From Anadara kagoshimensis (Eukaryota > Mollusca > Bivalvia > Arcoida > Arcidae), in assembly GCA_021292105.1 (NCBI GenBank), contig CM037868.1:25253303-25317302 (forward strand): a stretch of 64,000 nucleotides of DNA. Reading direction: 5' to 3'. Below the pieces are notes generated by a model that saw only the letters and a list, made by a program, of their open reading frames with translations, was not told the DNA's origin and did no database searches. The translations under genes were made by a program, and so were the position numbers. Below are positions 20,655 to 34,192 of this stretch, piece after piece. Within the stretch, counting starts at the first letter, position 1, and each line of letters starts with the position of its first letter.

Positions 20655-23600
20655 AATATATATAGACATAACTATACGGGTATACATGTACTGATATGAC
20701 TCTACGGAGAGGGATGGGATATATAGACTTGACTATACGGATATACCAGTACCGATATGATATATATACATGGCTATACGGATATACTTGTACCGATATA
20801 ACTATACCAACAGGGATATACAGACATCACTATACGATATACATGAAACTTATGACTATACAGACAGGGATATATAGACCTGACTATACGGATATACCTG
20901 TATCGATATGACTATACCGACAGGGATATACAGACATGACTATACGGATATACCTGTAACGATATGACTATACCGACAGGGATATACAGACATCACTATA
21001 CGATATACATGTACCGATATGACTATACAGACAGGGATATATAAACATGACTGTACGGATATACCTGTACCGATATGACTATACAGACAGGGGTATATAT
21101 ACATGGCTATACGGATATACTTGTACCGATATAACTATACCGACAGGGATATACAGACATCACTATACGATATACATGTACCGATATGACTATACAGACA
21201 GGGATATACAGACATGACTATACGGATATACCTGTATCGATATGACTATACCGACAGGGGTATATATACATGGCTATACGGATATACTTGTACCGATATA
21301 ACTATACCGACAGGGATATATAGACATGGCTATACGGATATACTTGTACCGATATAACTATACCGACAGGGATATATAGACATGGCTATACGGATATACT
21401 TGTAGCGATATAACTATACCGACAGGGATATACAGACATCACTATACGGATATACCTGTACCGATATGACTATACCGACAGGGATATATAGACATGACTA
21501 TACGGATATACCTGTATCGATATGACTATACCGACAGGGATATAAAGACATGACTATACGTATTTACCTGTAACGATATGACTATACCGACAGGGATATA
21601 TAGACATGACTATACGGATATACCTGTACCGATATGACTATACCGACAGGGATATATAGACATGACTATACGGATATACCTGTACCGATATGACTATACC
21701 GACAGGGATATATAGACATGACTATACGGATATACCTGACCGATATAACTATACAGACAGGGATATATAGACATGACTATACGGATATACTTGTACCGAT
21801 ATGACTATACCGACAGGGATATATAGACATAACTATACGGAAATACTTGTACCGATATGACTATACCGACAGGGATATATAGACATAACTATACGGATAG
21901 ACCTGTACCGATATGACTATACCGACAGGGATATATATACATGACTATACGGATATACCTGTATCGATATGACTATACCGACAGGGATATATAGACATGA
22001 CTATACGGATATACCTGTACCGATATGACTATACCGACATGGATATATAGACATGACTATACGATATACCTGTACCGATATGACTATACCGACAGTAATA
22101 TATAGACATGACTATACGGATATACCTCTACCGATATAACTATACCGACAGGGATATATAGACATGACTATACGGATATACCTCTACAGATATAACTATA
22201 CCGACAGGGATATATAGACATGACTATACGGATAGACCTGTACCGATATGACTATACCGACAGTAATATATAGACATGACTATACGGATATACCTCTACC
22301 GATATAACTATACCGACAGGGATATATAGACATGACTATACGGATAGACCTGTACCGATATGACTATACCGACAAGGAATTATATAGACATGACTATACG
22401 GATATACCTGTATCGATATGACTATACCGACAGGGTTATATAGACATGACTATACGGATATACTAGTAGCGATATGACTATACCGACAAGGATATATAGA
22501 CATGGCTACACGGAAATACCTGTATCGATATGACAATAACGACATCCCTATACCGACAGGGATATTTAGACATGACTCTACGGATATACGTGTACCGGTA
22601 TGACTATACCGACAGGGATATTTAGACATGACTATACGGATATACCTGTACCGATATAGCAATGCCGACATGGTTATACCGATAGGGATATATTGACATG
22701 ACTATACGGATATGCCTGTACCGATATAGCAATACCGACATGGTTATACCGATAGGGATATATTGACATGACTATACGGATATACCTGTACCGATATAGC
22801 AATACCGACATCGTTATACCGATAGGGATATATTGACATGACTATACCGACATGGATATATAGACATGACTTTACAGACAGGGATATATAAATATAACTA
22901 TACGAATAAACCTGTACCGATATGACTATACCGACAGGGATATATAGACATGGCTATACGGATATACTTGTACCGATATGACTATACCGACAGGGATATA
23001 TAGACATGACTCTACGGATATACCTGTACCGATATGACTATACCGACAGGGATATATAGACATAACTATACGGATATACCTGTACCGATATGACTATATA
23101 GACAGGGATATATAGACATGACTATACGGATATACCTGTACTGATATGACAATACCGACAGGGATATACAGACATGACTATACGGATATATCTGTACCGA
23201 TATGACTCTTCAGACAGCGGTATATAGACATGACTATATGGATATACTTGTACCGATATGTCTATACCGACAGGGATATATAGACATGACTAAACGGATA
23301 TACCTGTACCGATATGACTATACCGACAGGGATATATAGACATAACTATACGGATATACCTGTACAGATATGACTATACCGACAGGGATATATAGACATG
23401 ACTATACGGAAATACTTGTACCGATATGTCTATACCGACAGGGATATATAGACATGACTATACGGATATACCTGTACCGATATGACTATACCGACAGGGA
23501 TATATAGACATAACTATACGGATATACCTGTACCGATATGACTATATAGACAGGGATATATAGACATAACTAAACGGATATACCTGTACCGATATGACAA

Positions 23601-23868
23601 TACCGACAGGGATATATAGATATGACTATACGGATATACTATTACCGATATGACCATATCGACAATGATATATAGACATGACTATACGGATATACCTGTA
23701 CCGATATGACTATACCGACAGGGATATATATACATGACTAAACGGATATACCTGTACCGATATGACTATACAGACATAGATATATAAACATGACTGTACG
23801 GATATACCTGTACCGATATGACTATACAGACATAGGTATATAGACATGACTATACGGATATATATGGT
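20655..23868. repeat. 56-bp dimeric tandem array (~57 copies)
   Basis: The unit is GACATGACTATACGGATATA CCTGTACC plus GATATGACTATACCGACAGG GATATATA, i.e. two related 28-bp halves sharing ATGACTATAC. Copies differ mainly by TTGTACC versus CTGTACC, and by loss of single bases. Near 22520-22860 a variant unit adds GCAATACCGACATGGTTATA CCGATAGG. All open frames here are repeat artefacts. Confidence 0.95.
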
Positions 23869-24062
23869 GTTACTTACAATTAAATATTCACGTAAGTATC
23901 TTGCTATACAAATGTAAATTTGTCAACATCTTTGGATAGAGCTTGTTTTAACGAATTACATCAAGTATTCTTTGATCGTCTGGAAATTTATTAGCTATCG
24001 CAGCCAATTCTCACCTTATAATAAAAAAACAAATTTACTAACCATGTCCGATGCAAAGTAAA

Positions 24063-24245
24063 TACAGTCGAACTGTCTTAAAGGCCACATTTGTAAAAGG
24101 GCCACCTGTTTATAAAGGCCATTAAAGTTGTATCCCAATTGTTCTTTATTTATATTATTTAAACCTGTATATAAAGGCCACCTGTCCATAAAAGGCCACG
24201 TTTACTGGTTCTCTAGGGTGGCCTTTAACTGCAGGTTTTACTGTA
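24063..24245. mobile_element. MITE family A, copy 5
   Basis: Starts TACAGTCGAACTGTCTTAAA and ends GCAGGTTTTACTGTA. Interior TATAAAGGCCACCTGTCCAT and GGTTCTCTAGGGTGGCCTTT match the family in inverted orientation. Confidence 0.8.
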
Positions 24246-24334
24246 TTTTGAAACTTACAAATAAGGTAAAATACGCGAACCTTCCCCGGGGAAAAAAGAC
24301 CGAGAGTGAAAAACTAAAAGTACCGCCTTTTAGT

Positions 24335-24565
24335 TAAAAGTGGGTAGTGACTGTTGTTTCGCCAAGTCACGGATCTGTCTTTGGGAACTTAAAATAAATA
24401 GGTCCCTTGTCACTGGTAGGCTTAAGCTTGGCACGATGAAAAACCCTGCTGTATAATCGCAAGGCACAAATAAAATTTCTGCAGCTTTGCCTTTTGCTGG
24501 TGACGTCCCGATATAAGTGAAATATTTTTGACTAGGACAGTAAACACCACTACTCAACTCAAATC
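24335..24565 (+). mobile_element. SINE, 5'-truncated copy
   Basis: Shares AGTGGGTAGTGACTG, GGCTTAAGCTTGGCACGATG and the tail GCTGGTGACGTCCCGATATA AGTGAAATATTTTTGACTAG with the SINE at 20345. The tRNA head is absent, consistent with 5' truncation. Confidence 0.8.
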
Positions 24566-24865
24566 AACTCGAGCGAAATATTGTAATACGAATCTGTGCG
24601 TCTCTGTATGGTGATTGTGTAGTATAAATCAAAGAACGTTTCATAAAAATAAATTGACATTATTGTTACTAACCAATAGGACCTAAGTACAAATGTTTAG
24701 GACATGCTTCATAAAATATTCGGATCTGATTTAAGTTCCGATTCATTTCCACTTCAGGTATTATTATAACCCTTAGATAAGTTGGAACTTGACACACACA
24801 TGCACTGTGAATATGGGTAGGTCATAGATATACTTTTTTAAAAACTAACTCATCTTTTTAAATAT

Positions 24866-24870
<5 letters not shown>

Positions 24871-24906
<36 letters not shown>
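24871..24906. repeat. (CT)n microsatellite
   Basis: About 18 CT units in AT-rich sequence. Confidence 0.95.
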
Positions 24907-24909
<3 letters not shown>

Positions 24910-25074
24910 AATGGTGTGAATTATTATTAAGGAAGACGATCGAAAAAGCACTTTCGTTTTGTATGGTATAATTATAATGAATAATGAACTGCGGATTAAA
25001 CGATTTCTTTCTCATGTTATAATTGTAATGAATATCAATTTATAATCATTAAAGTATTACGACAGTTTACTAAT

Positions 25075-25760
25075 TAAAACATAATAAAAATAATATAAAA
25101 TTTACTTTGAATAAAAATAAACTTCCTGGTTTGGTTTCTAAGTAACATACTCGTAACATTACCGAGAGGTCCCAAATGGGAAAAGAAATTCTCTAATTTA
25201 TTTTTATAGCCAGAAAATGGATAAAAGGGGCTAAATTGAGGTCTTTGTATTAGGGAATATTTATAATGATCATTAACATATAACAATGACAGTAAAATTT
25301 AAAAATACTGTATTATTATATTTACACTAAATAAAACTATCTTGCTTGTTTAGATAGCAAGGTTACATACAATCAAAGTGTAAATATAGATATTACCAAG
25401 AGGACTCCGATGGGAAACAACACATTCTTTATCTCAGTTTATCTCAGTAAATAGATAAAATGGCTAAGTTGGGGTACCGAGAGGACTCCGATAGGAAACA
25501 CATTCTGTGTCTAGGTAAATAGATATATTACCGAGAGGACTCCAATGGGAAACACATTCTTTGTCTCAATTAATAGTTGGGGTCTTTAAATACTGAAATT
25601 ATTTCAATAACCATCAACATTTAAAATTGACAGTAGAATTATAAATTTTGTGGCATGAAATGAATATTCAATAAAATAGCTTCCCTTTATCAAAGTTACA
25701 TACATACAAATTGTAGATAGAGATATTACGAATAGGCCTTGAAATAGAAAAAAATTCTCT
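25075..25760. repeat. Degenerate local tandem duplication (~280-bp units, short inner unit)
   Basis: Landmarks ATTACCGAGAGG..CCAAATGGGAAA, then GGTCTTTGTATTAGG and CATTAACATATAACAATGAC AGT recur as ACCGAGAGGACTCCGATGGG AAACACATTCTTTGTCTC (25397, 25476 and 25531, an inner unit of ~60-80 bp) with GGGGTCTTTAAATAC and CATCAACATTTAAAATTGAC AGT near 25572-25630. A third, poorer copy begins near 25690. No coding content. Confidence 0.65.
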
Positions 25761-26091
25761 ATATTCTCTGTTTCATTTTTATTGGTTTTTTGCTCTTGTT
25801 ACATAATAAATCAACAAAATACTTATTTGGTTTGCACTGACAATAAATATAGATATATACTACACGTTTATGTTATAAGTAGGTCTACTCGCCGTACTCA
25901 TCAGGCAGCAGATAAAACATATAATCGTTAAATTGAGGAGGCCGTTAAATTGGGAAATAATTGAAATGCATAAGAAAAACACTTTTTAAATTTATTATTA
26001 TTATTATCATTATAAGTTTTATTATTGATATTAATATTGTTAATTTATATATGATATATAAAAATAAAATACATATTTATGTATATTTCAC

Positions 26092-26128
<37 letters not shown>

Positions 26129-26184
26129 AAAATATAAAATACATCTTTGTGTATATTTCGCTATTCTTTATTATTATCATTAAA

Positions 26185-26225
<41 letters not shown>
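26092..26225. repeat. (ATT)n microsatellites
   Basis: Two ATT runs (26092-26127 and 26182-26226) flank a duplicated AAAATACATNTTTGTGTATA TTTC segment. Confidence 0.9.
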
Positions 26226-26227
<2 letters not shown>

Positions 26228-28514
26228 GTTTTACGTGTATATTGTGCTGTTCAGTGAAACAAGTAATATAAATTGATATTACTTTTGTCCTGTTCTAATT
26301 TGACATACATTTAAAATATTTTATTAAAAAGAGCTAAATTACGTCACATTTTTAATCTCATATGTCTTTATATTTGAACAATTTTCATAAAGAGTTTTAC
26401 GATAACATACATATTGAATTATCTGCTTACATTATAAGTAAAACATTCGTGATATTTGAATTCACAAAAGGTGTAGTTATTGTAAAAATGTTTTAATATT
26501 TACGCTATGGTAGAATTCGACTGACAAATCATGTGTAATTTAAAAGTCGGAATAGCTGTAGTAATTGTAAAACAAATAGTTCTATATTCGTTTCATTTTC
26601 ATTTCACTATGGAAATGGGAGTTGCATATCCTGCTGTATCACCCGACCTCACTTCCCAAGTACAACTTTATTTCTTTAACTTGCCATTTTCAAAGTTTTT
26701 ACTTAGTTTACGGATTATGACTTGTGTATGGATTGATATGCTCGTTTTCTTTTTATGTCATAAGTTTTTCAATGAAGCTATTACAAATTATATGTTTATA
26801 CGAAACTCATTTTAAAATAGTGTGTACGATACCAAAACTAAAAATAAAATTAACTATAACTGTTTATATTTAAAAACGAGATCTTCAATTCTATATGTTA
26901 CAACTATCCAACAGGCGTATGTGATTTATTTAGTGTTTATATTAACATACACAAAAAATAGAAATAACAAAAACATATGTATCCTACAATTTTATTTTTG
27001 ACAAAAACAGAATATCAGAACATCAATTAAAATTAGAAATATTGATTAGGGTATTAATATTGTTTTAAAAATATACATTTCGAATTAAATAATAATTAAA
27101 CAAAATCATATCCTAATTAAATGTATTTATTCTGATTACCATGTGTAACACTAAATACTACTAAAAAGATTACAAGGCGAGAGTTTAAAGACAATTGCTG
27201 AATTAAAATTTATTCAACATCATCAGAGTTTGTTTTTCTTACGCTAGTTTAAATTTGATTTAAATAACCTTGATTGATTTAAACATTTTATTTATCGATT
27301 TACTTTAAATTCATTAATTTTAAATAACTTATCATGGCATTTAGAATTTTTTACTGATTTCTCACTCTGAGATAATAACTCCAGATGTGATGTAATATAT
27401 GCAACGTCATTCAGGCTATTCTTTTGATGTTTATATATATTTCAGAAATAGCACGTGACAATTAGCAGCCACATAAGTGTTTTAAAAATAAGGTTATAGT
27501 ATCATGGGGTTCAAAGGCTAACCCCGTGAATAAAATTTATCCATATGCAACGCCATTTGGCACTTCTTTTGATGTTTATACAAAAGTTTTATTTTTCTTG
27601 TGTATTTATTCCATATTTCATAATAATTCCAATTTATAAACTACAGTTGTTACATAAAAACAAAATTGGAAAATAACAGGTTCATCCAGAAAGATTTGCG
27701 CCCCCCTTATATACCATTGTAAAACAGCAGTTTTGACGGTTTTAGTACTTGATAATTTGTTAACTTATATTTGTCGAAGGACTAGTTTTATATACTACAT
27801 AGAATGTTTTTCAACTTGCATAATTGATAAAGGGTTTAATTTTTAATTTTAGTGATCTGCAAGTGAAAAAACAATAAAAAGATTTGGGTAAAAATCAAAT
27901 TGCTTTAAATATGGACTAAATGAATAGAAAATATTGAAAAAGGGCTATAAAAACGTAAGTTTTGTGTGATAACCGAAAACTTTCAAAGGCAAATATGCAC
28001 TCTTATTGGTTGGAATTTATTTTGTATTTAAAATACCAAAATATTTAGAAAAGGGGAAAATTGGATTTTTGGTGAATGTTTTTACCGATTATGTAATTTT
28101 CATATAACGTATATTTTCAACTGCAAAAAGACATTTTAAAATATCATTTATCGTAAAAAACGATTTTATTTATGTTTGGAGCATATGCTTTGTTTCCGGT
28201 GTCTGAAATCATTTTTGTGAAATGTCATCAATTTTTGAAATATATAAAGGGAAATAACCATGTCTTTTGCAATTTTTTGCAAAGAATTTACATCAGTGAG
28301 ATATGGTGGTTTGTCACATATAAGTAACTATCAAACAAATCGTTGATAGAACTCTGTTATAGCGAACAAACTCGTACCTAGCTATGAACAGCTTTTAAGC
28401 GGTGGTCCAAATTTTCTGGACAGACCTTTATATGCTATATACGGCTATATCTACATTCTATGTGCGCACAAGCCATGCATTTCATGTATTGTTTATCATC
28501 CGGTATTACTATTT
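26226..28514. other. AT-rich intergenic region upstream of the first TRIM gene
   Basis: No gene recognised. Around 26600-26740 the order CACCCGACCTCACTTCCCAA ... CCATTTTCAAAGTTTTTACT ... CGGATTATGACTTGTG echoes the 3' untranslated part of the Penelope-like copies (44215-44400), so it may be an old fragment. At 27394-27560 the TATGCAACGYCATT..CTTTTGATGTTTATA segment occurs twice. A 5' leader exon and promoter for the TRIM gene presumably lie here but cannot be placed. Confidence 0.45.
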
Positions 28515-28520
28515 TTCAGA
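28515..28520 (+). promoter_or_regulatory. Candidate 3' splice site before first TRIM coding exon
   Basis: CTATTTTTCAG ends at 28519, 65 bases before the ATG. The paralogous gene has CACTTTTTTCAG at the same relative place (44950). A non-coding leader exon upstream is inferred for both. Confidence 0.5.
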
Positions 28521-28584
28521 TTCTACAAAAAACGAACACCTAGACCAAACCATTTCATAGAACCTTAGTTTTAAAAAGACCAAA

Positions 28585-30535
28585 ATGGCCGAACAGCAGA
28601 AAGTAGATATTTTTAAATGCGGCATTTGTTCAATGACTCTGGATGTTCCAAAAAGGTTAGCATGTCTTCATAATTTCTGTCAGTCATGTTTATGTCAACA
28701 TATAGAGAAAGCAACAGCGACCCAGATTGTTGATGAACGTCATAACCAGTTCCGGTGCCCGGTATGTAAAACCATTATCCAACTTCCAGATAAGGCCACG
28801 CCGTCGTTGTATGTTAATAGCCTTCCAACTAATAACTTGCTTCAAGCATTAATCCAGAGGAAGAAAGTCAAACCCGGAGAGGAAAATTGTGCCTGGTGTC
28901 TACACAAGGGACAAAAACAGCAAGCTGAAGTATGGTGTGACGAATGCAGTGAAGGATTATGTAAAGAGTGCTCAGAATTCCAAAAAAATTAAAAATTTGA
29001 AATCGCACGAATTAATCCGCATTGAAGATGTAGAAAATTTAAACATAAAACTACACTTTGAAATCCATTGTCCAGAACACAAAGGGAAGAATATCGAAAA
29101 TTTTTGCCATGATCATCAGACAACCCACTGTTCTTCATGTTTTACTGATTACCACAGGAAATGCACAAACGTGGCAACGATTGAAAAGGTATCTAAAGAT
29201 CAGGAGCAGAGTATATCAGACCTCATGGAAACAATCCAAGACATAATTGTTATTGCCAATGACTTCCTTGACGAGAGATATCGTAACTGTAGAGAGATAG
29301 AAAAAGAAAGAAGAGAGGTAATTGAGAAAATACGTTTTCTACGGAATGAAATCGTTGTTCACCTGGAGAAATTAGAGACAGATTTCCAGCATATGTTTGA
29401 TGAAAATCATGCCAAGATCAAAAAAGATATTGAGGATGAAATAGAAGTTTGCAGTAACCATAGAGCGATAGTAACCAATTGTAAGGAACTTCTTTCTCTA
29501 TCAGTTACCCATTCATCAGACGAAAATGTATTTACTGAGAAGCAAATAATTGAAAAGAAGATCAAGGAAGCGATGGAACTGGTAAAGCAACTAACAGCTG
29601 AAGCAAAGATGAGACGGTATGAAATTGAACTGGCACCGGAATTGGTAAATTTAACCAAACGTGTTACCTCCCTTGGAAATGTCAATAATACTCTTGGTAC
29701 AACGGTGCAACTTACACTTCAGCCATTACAGAAATTACCAAGTAGTTGTCACAAGCCCACCAAACACTACAATGCACAACATGTATTAAGCTTCAATCCA
29801 GAGAAATTTCCAGCAGGATATATTCACGGTGCAAAGATACTTAACGATGGGCGAATACTACTGACGAATTATAATAGTAAACTTCTACTTATCTTTGATA
29901 AAACAGGGAATCTGAAAAAAGAAATAAGTCTAACAGGTGAACCATGTGATGTTACTATGATCAGTGATAAAGAAGCTGCTGTGTCATATTGGTTACCTAA
30001 AGGTATAGCTGTTATAGATATCATCACGGGGAATATCAAACAAAATAACATCATGAAGAACCCTGATACCCGAGTATGTGGTATTACATCAGATGGTGTA
30101 AAACTTGTTGCTGCTTGTAAAGATAAAATACTTGTCATGGACAAAACTGGATCCATAATCAGAGAAATCAAAACGTCGAACACTGATAATCAACGGTACT
30201 TATGTTTTGTAGCTGACACAAGATTGTGTTACAGTAACAGAGATCCTCATTCAGTTCATTGTATTGATCTTGATGGTTCAGAAGTCTTTGAATACAAACA
30301 TAATTATCTTAGATGTCCATACGGTATTACATGTGATGATGAAGGTGTGATATACGTGGCTTGTAATTGGTCACACAATGTCCACCAACTGTCACCCGCT
30401 GGTGACTTAACTAAAATTTTATTTTCAAAAGAAACTGGAATAGAAAAACCTTTAGCCATAAATTGTAACACAAATACAAAAAAACTTATACTTACTCATT
30501 CAGAAAAAACAATTTCAGTTTATTCCCTAAAGTAA
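28585..30535 (+). CDS. TRIM-type RING/B-box/coiled-coil/NHL-like protein, frameshifted
   Basis: Paralogue of the intact gene at 44999. The first frame (28585-28992) encodes RING Cys/His pairs (FKCGIC, CLHNFCQSC, CPVC) and the first B-box (CAWC...CDEC...CKEC). It then hits TAA at 28990. The second frame, open to TAA at 30533-30535, encodes the second B-box (CPEH...FCHDH..HCSSC), a coiled coil and a C-terminal beta-propeller-like region (GAKILNDGRILLTNYN, LCFVADTRLCYSNRD). Against the paralogue, an A-rich stretch near 28980 is 2 bp shorter (19 versus 21 bases after TTC), which explains the shift. No other stop breaks the 650-codon frame, so the lesion is recent or is a homopolymer sequencing error. 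Proteins of this family are E3 ubiquitin-ligase candidates; activity is inferred. If real, only a 135-residue RING and B-box 1 peptide is made. AATAAA lies at about 30722. Confidence 0.85.
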
Positions 30536-30990
30536 AAGAAGAAACATTTTGTCACCTGTACAACATAATTGATGTTACAAAAATTTGCATCAATTAACCG
30601 AAAATGTGGGCTTGATTAAAAATATATTCACAGAAAAAGCTTTAAGCGAAACATTGTAACTCAAATACTAAAAAGCTAATCCTGAACCAGTCAACCAAAA
30701 CGGTTTCAGTCTATGCTTTAAAATAAAAAGAATAAAATGACAAACATTTCGTCGCCTATAAATCACATTATAAAATAATGATTCAGAAAAAATAGAATTC
30801 CCTCATCAAATCTAACATGAATAACTAGTATATGCATTATAACTTTATCAAAACAAACTTCTATTGGCACAATCATTTTCACTTGTGAGAAATTAGTTTT
30901 ACATAATTGACTTTGTAGTAAAGAAGACATTATTTATGGGATTATATAATTACGTCGGTGTGAAAAAGCCAAATTAAAATAATTGTTCTA

Positions 30991-31038
<48 letters not shown>

Positions 31039-31546
31039 CAAGACATATAATTGTTAACAATGAACATTGTTAATAGTAAGTATTTTCCTCATTTCGAACT
31101 TTTACAAACTCTTTGAATTGAAACATTTAATTAAGATTGTAAAATATAATCAAAGTTACGAGGACTGTGGTTGAGTAACAGACTAACTCTTAGGTATAAT
31201 GATTTTTAGAGCATTATTAACCTTACGGCGACGTTAAATACCTAAATGAAAAAGTAATTTATTTGTTTCTCCCAATCCATTTGCCCGTTTACATACGTGT
31301 ACTAATGCTGTAACAATTCGCTTATTTCGTTCAAACGATATAGCTGGTTATTATTGTGTTCGATAACATTTTTTGTCCTCCCACTGCACCGAATTTAAGA
31401 GATTATTATGGGAAGCATTGTTTGTATACTTTAACAATGTATTGACAGTCATACTGAAGCTGTATATATCAATTATATCTTTCAATAGTTTAATTTTATA
31501 CATAAGTTTGTTGTAAATATTTTTATTGCACAATTTTATCCGTGTC

Positions 31547-31583
<37 letters not shown>

Positions 31584-32991
31584 TTATTATTATTATAATC
31601 ATTCATTTATTATTTATTTTAGAAAAATGTCAAATATTATTTATTTATATTTATTTGTTTGTTTATTTATTTAATCAATTTATTTTTTCATTTATTTATT
31701 TATTTATTGATTTTATTTATTTTTTTTATATTCAGATGTACTGATTTATGTTTTTTTTTATATTTACTTTATTTTACTTTTATTATTTTTGCCATTTTAT
31801 TTAAGGTAATTTGCATTTTATATATCTACATATGTCTAAGATTTTGTCTGTACTTATGAAATAAATAAAAAGAAAATTTATAATTTGTAAATAGCATTTA
31901 ATAAAGCATATAATTTTGAAAAAATACCGTCTTCTTTTGATTTAATTTACATTGGTGTTATCGTTATTTCTAAAATGTATATCTTGTCAGTTCAGCACCT
32001 AATCTAAATATACCTTGTGATGTTCTGATATTCCATATTCTTGATGGAGACGTACATTCCTTTTTATTAATTCATTTTAACGCTACGCTATTTTGCACAC
32101 TTATTGCGAAAGTATTGAAAGATCATTCCTAAAATTATTTTAAGGGTTATTTCCCTTTGAACACGTCAGTATTTGTTATTATAGAAAATTTCTATTGATT
32201 AAATATCGAACTTTTGATATTTCCTTTTAATTTTAATTGTAATACTTTGGAATAGTTAGAAAATTGAAATGTTGAAGCATGTGTTGTGTACATATCCAAG
32301 TAAAGAATTGGGCAATTTGAGAAATCCAAAGTGCTTGCAAATACATCCCAATAGTCTGCACGCAAATTGAAGAACGGTATAACAAGGCGGCAAGTTCTAG
32401 AAAAGTTTGCAGGCAAATTGACAACCTCTCACACTAGGAATTAGTCTCACCAAAACAGTTAAAGACATTATGATTCATATGGCACTGGTATAAAAATGTC
32501 GCGATTCAATGCATTTGTAACGTAAATGTTTGCAAAACGTCCACTAGCAAACGTTAAAAGGCATTTATCACGTGGTACGCTGACGACGTCTTTTTTAAAA
32601 GAACAAAGTGTTTAGTAACGGCTGGTGCTACCAAAAACACAACGGAATTATGCACACAAAGAAATCTGACCTGTCCGTTTGACCTTTCTTTTCAATATTT
32701 TTATAGAAAAGTACATTTATGTAACGGGAATACAGGTGTCTATTTCGTCTAATTGGTTGAAAACAATAATTGTTTATGTTTGATTTCCGAGTTCTAACAT
32801 TACGCATGGGTGAAGGCTATCTTATTTGAATATTCCCAATGAAATGTCGAACAGGCAGTTCATAGTTGTTTGCCTACAAATAAAGTGAAAAAACAGTGAA
32901 TAAGGAAATAATTATTATAATTTTGATTTCAACGGTCATCGAAATCATTGCTTATTTATTTATTTATTTATTTATTTGTTTATTTATTTAT

Positions 32992-33022
<31 letters not shown>

Positions 33023-33101
33023 GTTTGTTGTTTGTTTATTTATTTATTTGTTTATTTATTGATTTATTTATTTAAATTTTATTGCATTTATAGCTCGTCA
33101 A
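30536..33101. other. Unit 1 non-coding module A
   Basis: No gene. It contains a (CT)n tract (30992-31034), (ATT)n (31547-31580), an ATTT-rich stretch (31640-31730), CTTGTCAGTTCAGCACCTAA (31984-32003), and (TTTA)n runs (32950-33075). The part 30790-32130 is similar to 35236-36560, 49270-51070 and 53881-55500, so this module exists four times in the window. Confidence 0.7.
30992..31034. repeat. (CT)n microsatellite
   Basis: About 21 CT units at the same relative place as the tracts at 35468 and 49538. Confidence 0.95.
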
Positions 33102-33965
33102 GTTTGACCCTGCCGCTTGATCTTTTATTTAAATATTTATTAGGAATGATCGATTATGAAGGTATACTTGATTAAAAATAAGACGTGAGCTTTTGAACTC
33201 TTTTTTTTTCAAATGTACGTAAATACTAAGTCTTATTTTTAAATTCACGGTATATGTGTAAAATGAATTGAGAAAAATATATAAAAATACGTGTATCAAT
33301 AACGTTTAAATAAGAAACAAAACGAGTCATGGGTTTATTTTTTGCAACCACGTTCAAAGTCAATATCCAGGGTGGCCGAGCATATAATTGTGTTGTCTAC
33401 ATAATTGTTAAGCTGGCTACTGGGTCAAGGTTCGAATCTTGCTAAATCTGTTCTTTTGCTTCCCAGTTTTTTTAATTTTACTTGATTTTCTTGTGTCTCT
33501 TTCACACATGAAAAATCCGTGCATCATTCTCTTTTTTTGTCGGTTTAGTATTAAATTCTAATGATTAGAAACATGTCCGACAGAATACGCAATTTAAAAT
33601 GATGCTAGAAACATCATTTGTGATACTGCTAGTTTTTGTAAAGAGAAGTGCATAAATCTTAAGAACAAATATAATAATAATATATTCAAATAAGTCGAAC
33701 CCCAAAAAATGTTTAAAATACAAAGTGCATATAAAAAGTGAACAGTACAAGTATTGTAAAAATACGGCGCTAGCATGTGCTCCGAACCCCTACATTCGGA
33801 ATAGACATTTTGAAACAATATATCTTAACGTGGTATATACTTCTTATACGGTTGTTTAATACATCTTTCTGATGTCGTTGGCGACATTTGTATAGATACT
33901 CTTATATCTATAATCGATCGTTCCTGATAAAGATTCAAATTAAAGGTCAAGCGGCAGGGTCAAAC
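33102..33965. mobile_element. 864-bp element with ~60-bp terminal inverted repeats
   Basis: Left end GTTTGACCCTGCCGCTTGAT, right end the complement (TCAAGCGGCAGGGTCAAAC). Homology continues inward for about 60 bp to the TCGATTAT region. Unit 2 has no element at the matching place (52045-52060), where CATTTACCTATCC runs into AGAGTTGTCAGTATTG, so this is an insertion in unit 1 or a clean loss in unit 2. Target duplication not resolved. No transposase frame, hence non-autonomous. Confidence 0.8.
33367..33452 (+). other. tRNA-like relic
   Basis: CCAGGGTGGCCGAGC (box-A-like) and AGGTTCGAATCTTGC (box-B-like) are spaced as in a tRNA with a long variable arm, but the stems do not pair convincingly. 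It lies inside the 864-bp inverted-repeat element. More likely a decayed tRNA or SINE head than a working gene. Confidence 0.3.
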
Positions 33966-34192
33966 CTATCCAAAGAGTTGTCAGTATCGATGTGTCTAAC
34001 GGTTATACAATGTATACGCAACAAAACTTATCTGAACGAACCTGTCAATGCTCGGTAATTTCCGACACCGGAACGATATGCTATTGATGACGTTCATAGT
34101 GTTATGATGCTAAGGAAAGACACCTTACCTAAAGACTATCTTCAATGATAATGGAGACAAGTTTCAATCCGTGTTTGAGGTCTACGTAGAAA

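Noticed and set aside
20696..22671. ORFs within the 56-bp array
   Set aside because: Periodic translation of the tandem unit (YRYRYI-type), not conserved between copies.
29407..30183. Minus-strand ORFs over the first TRIM gene
   Set aside because: Antisense shadows of a conserved coding frame; the same applies at 45256-46896.
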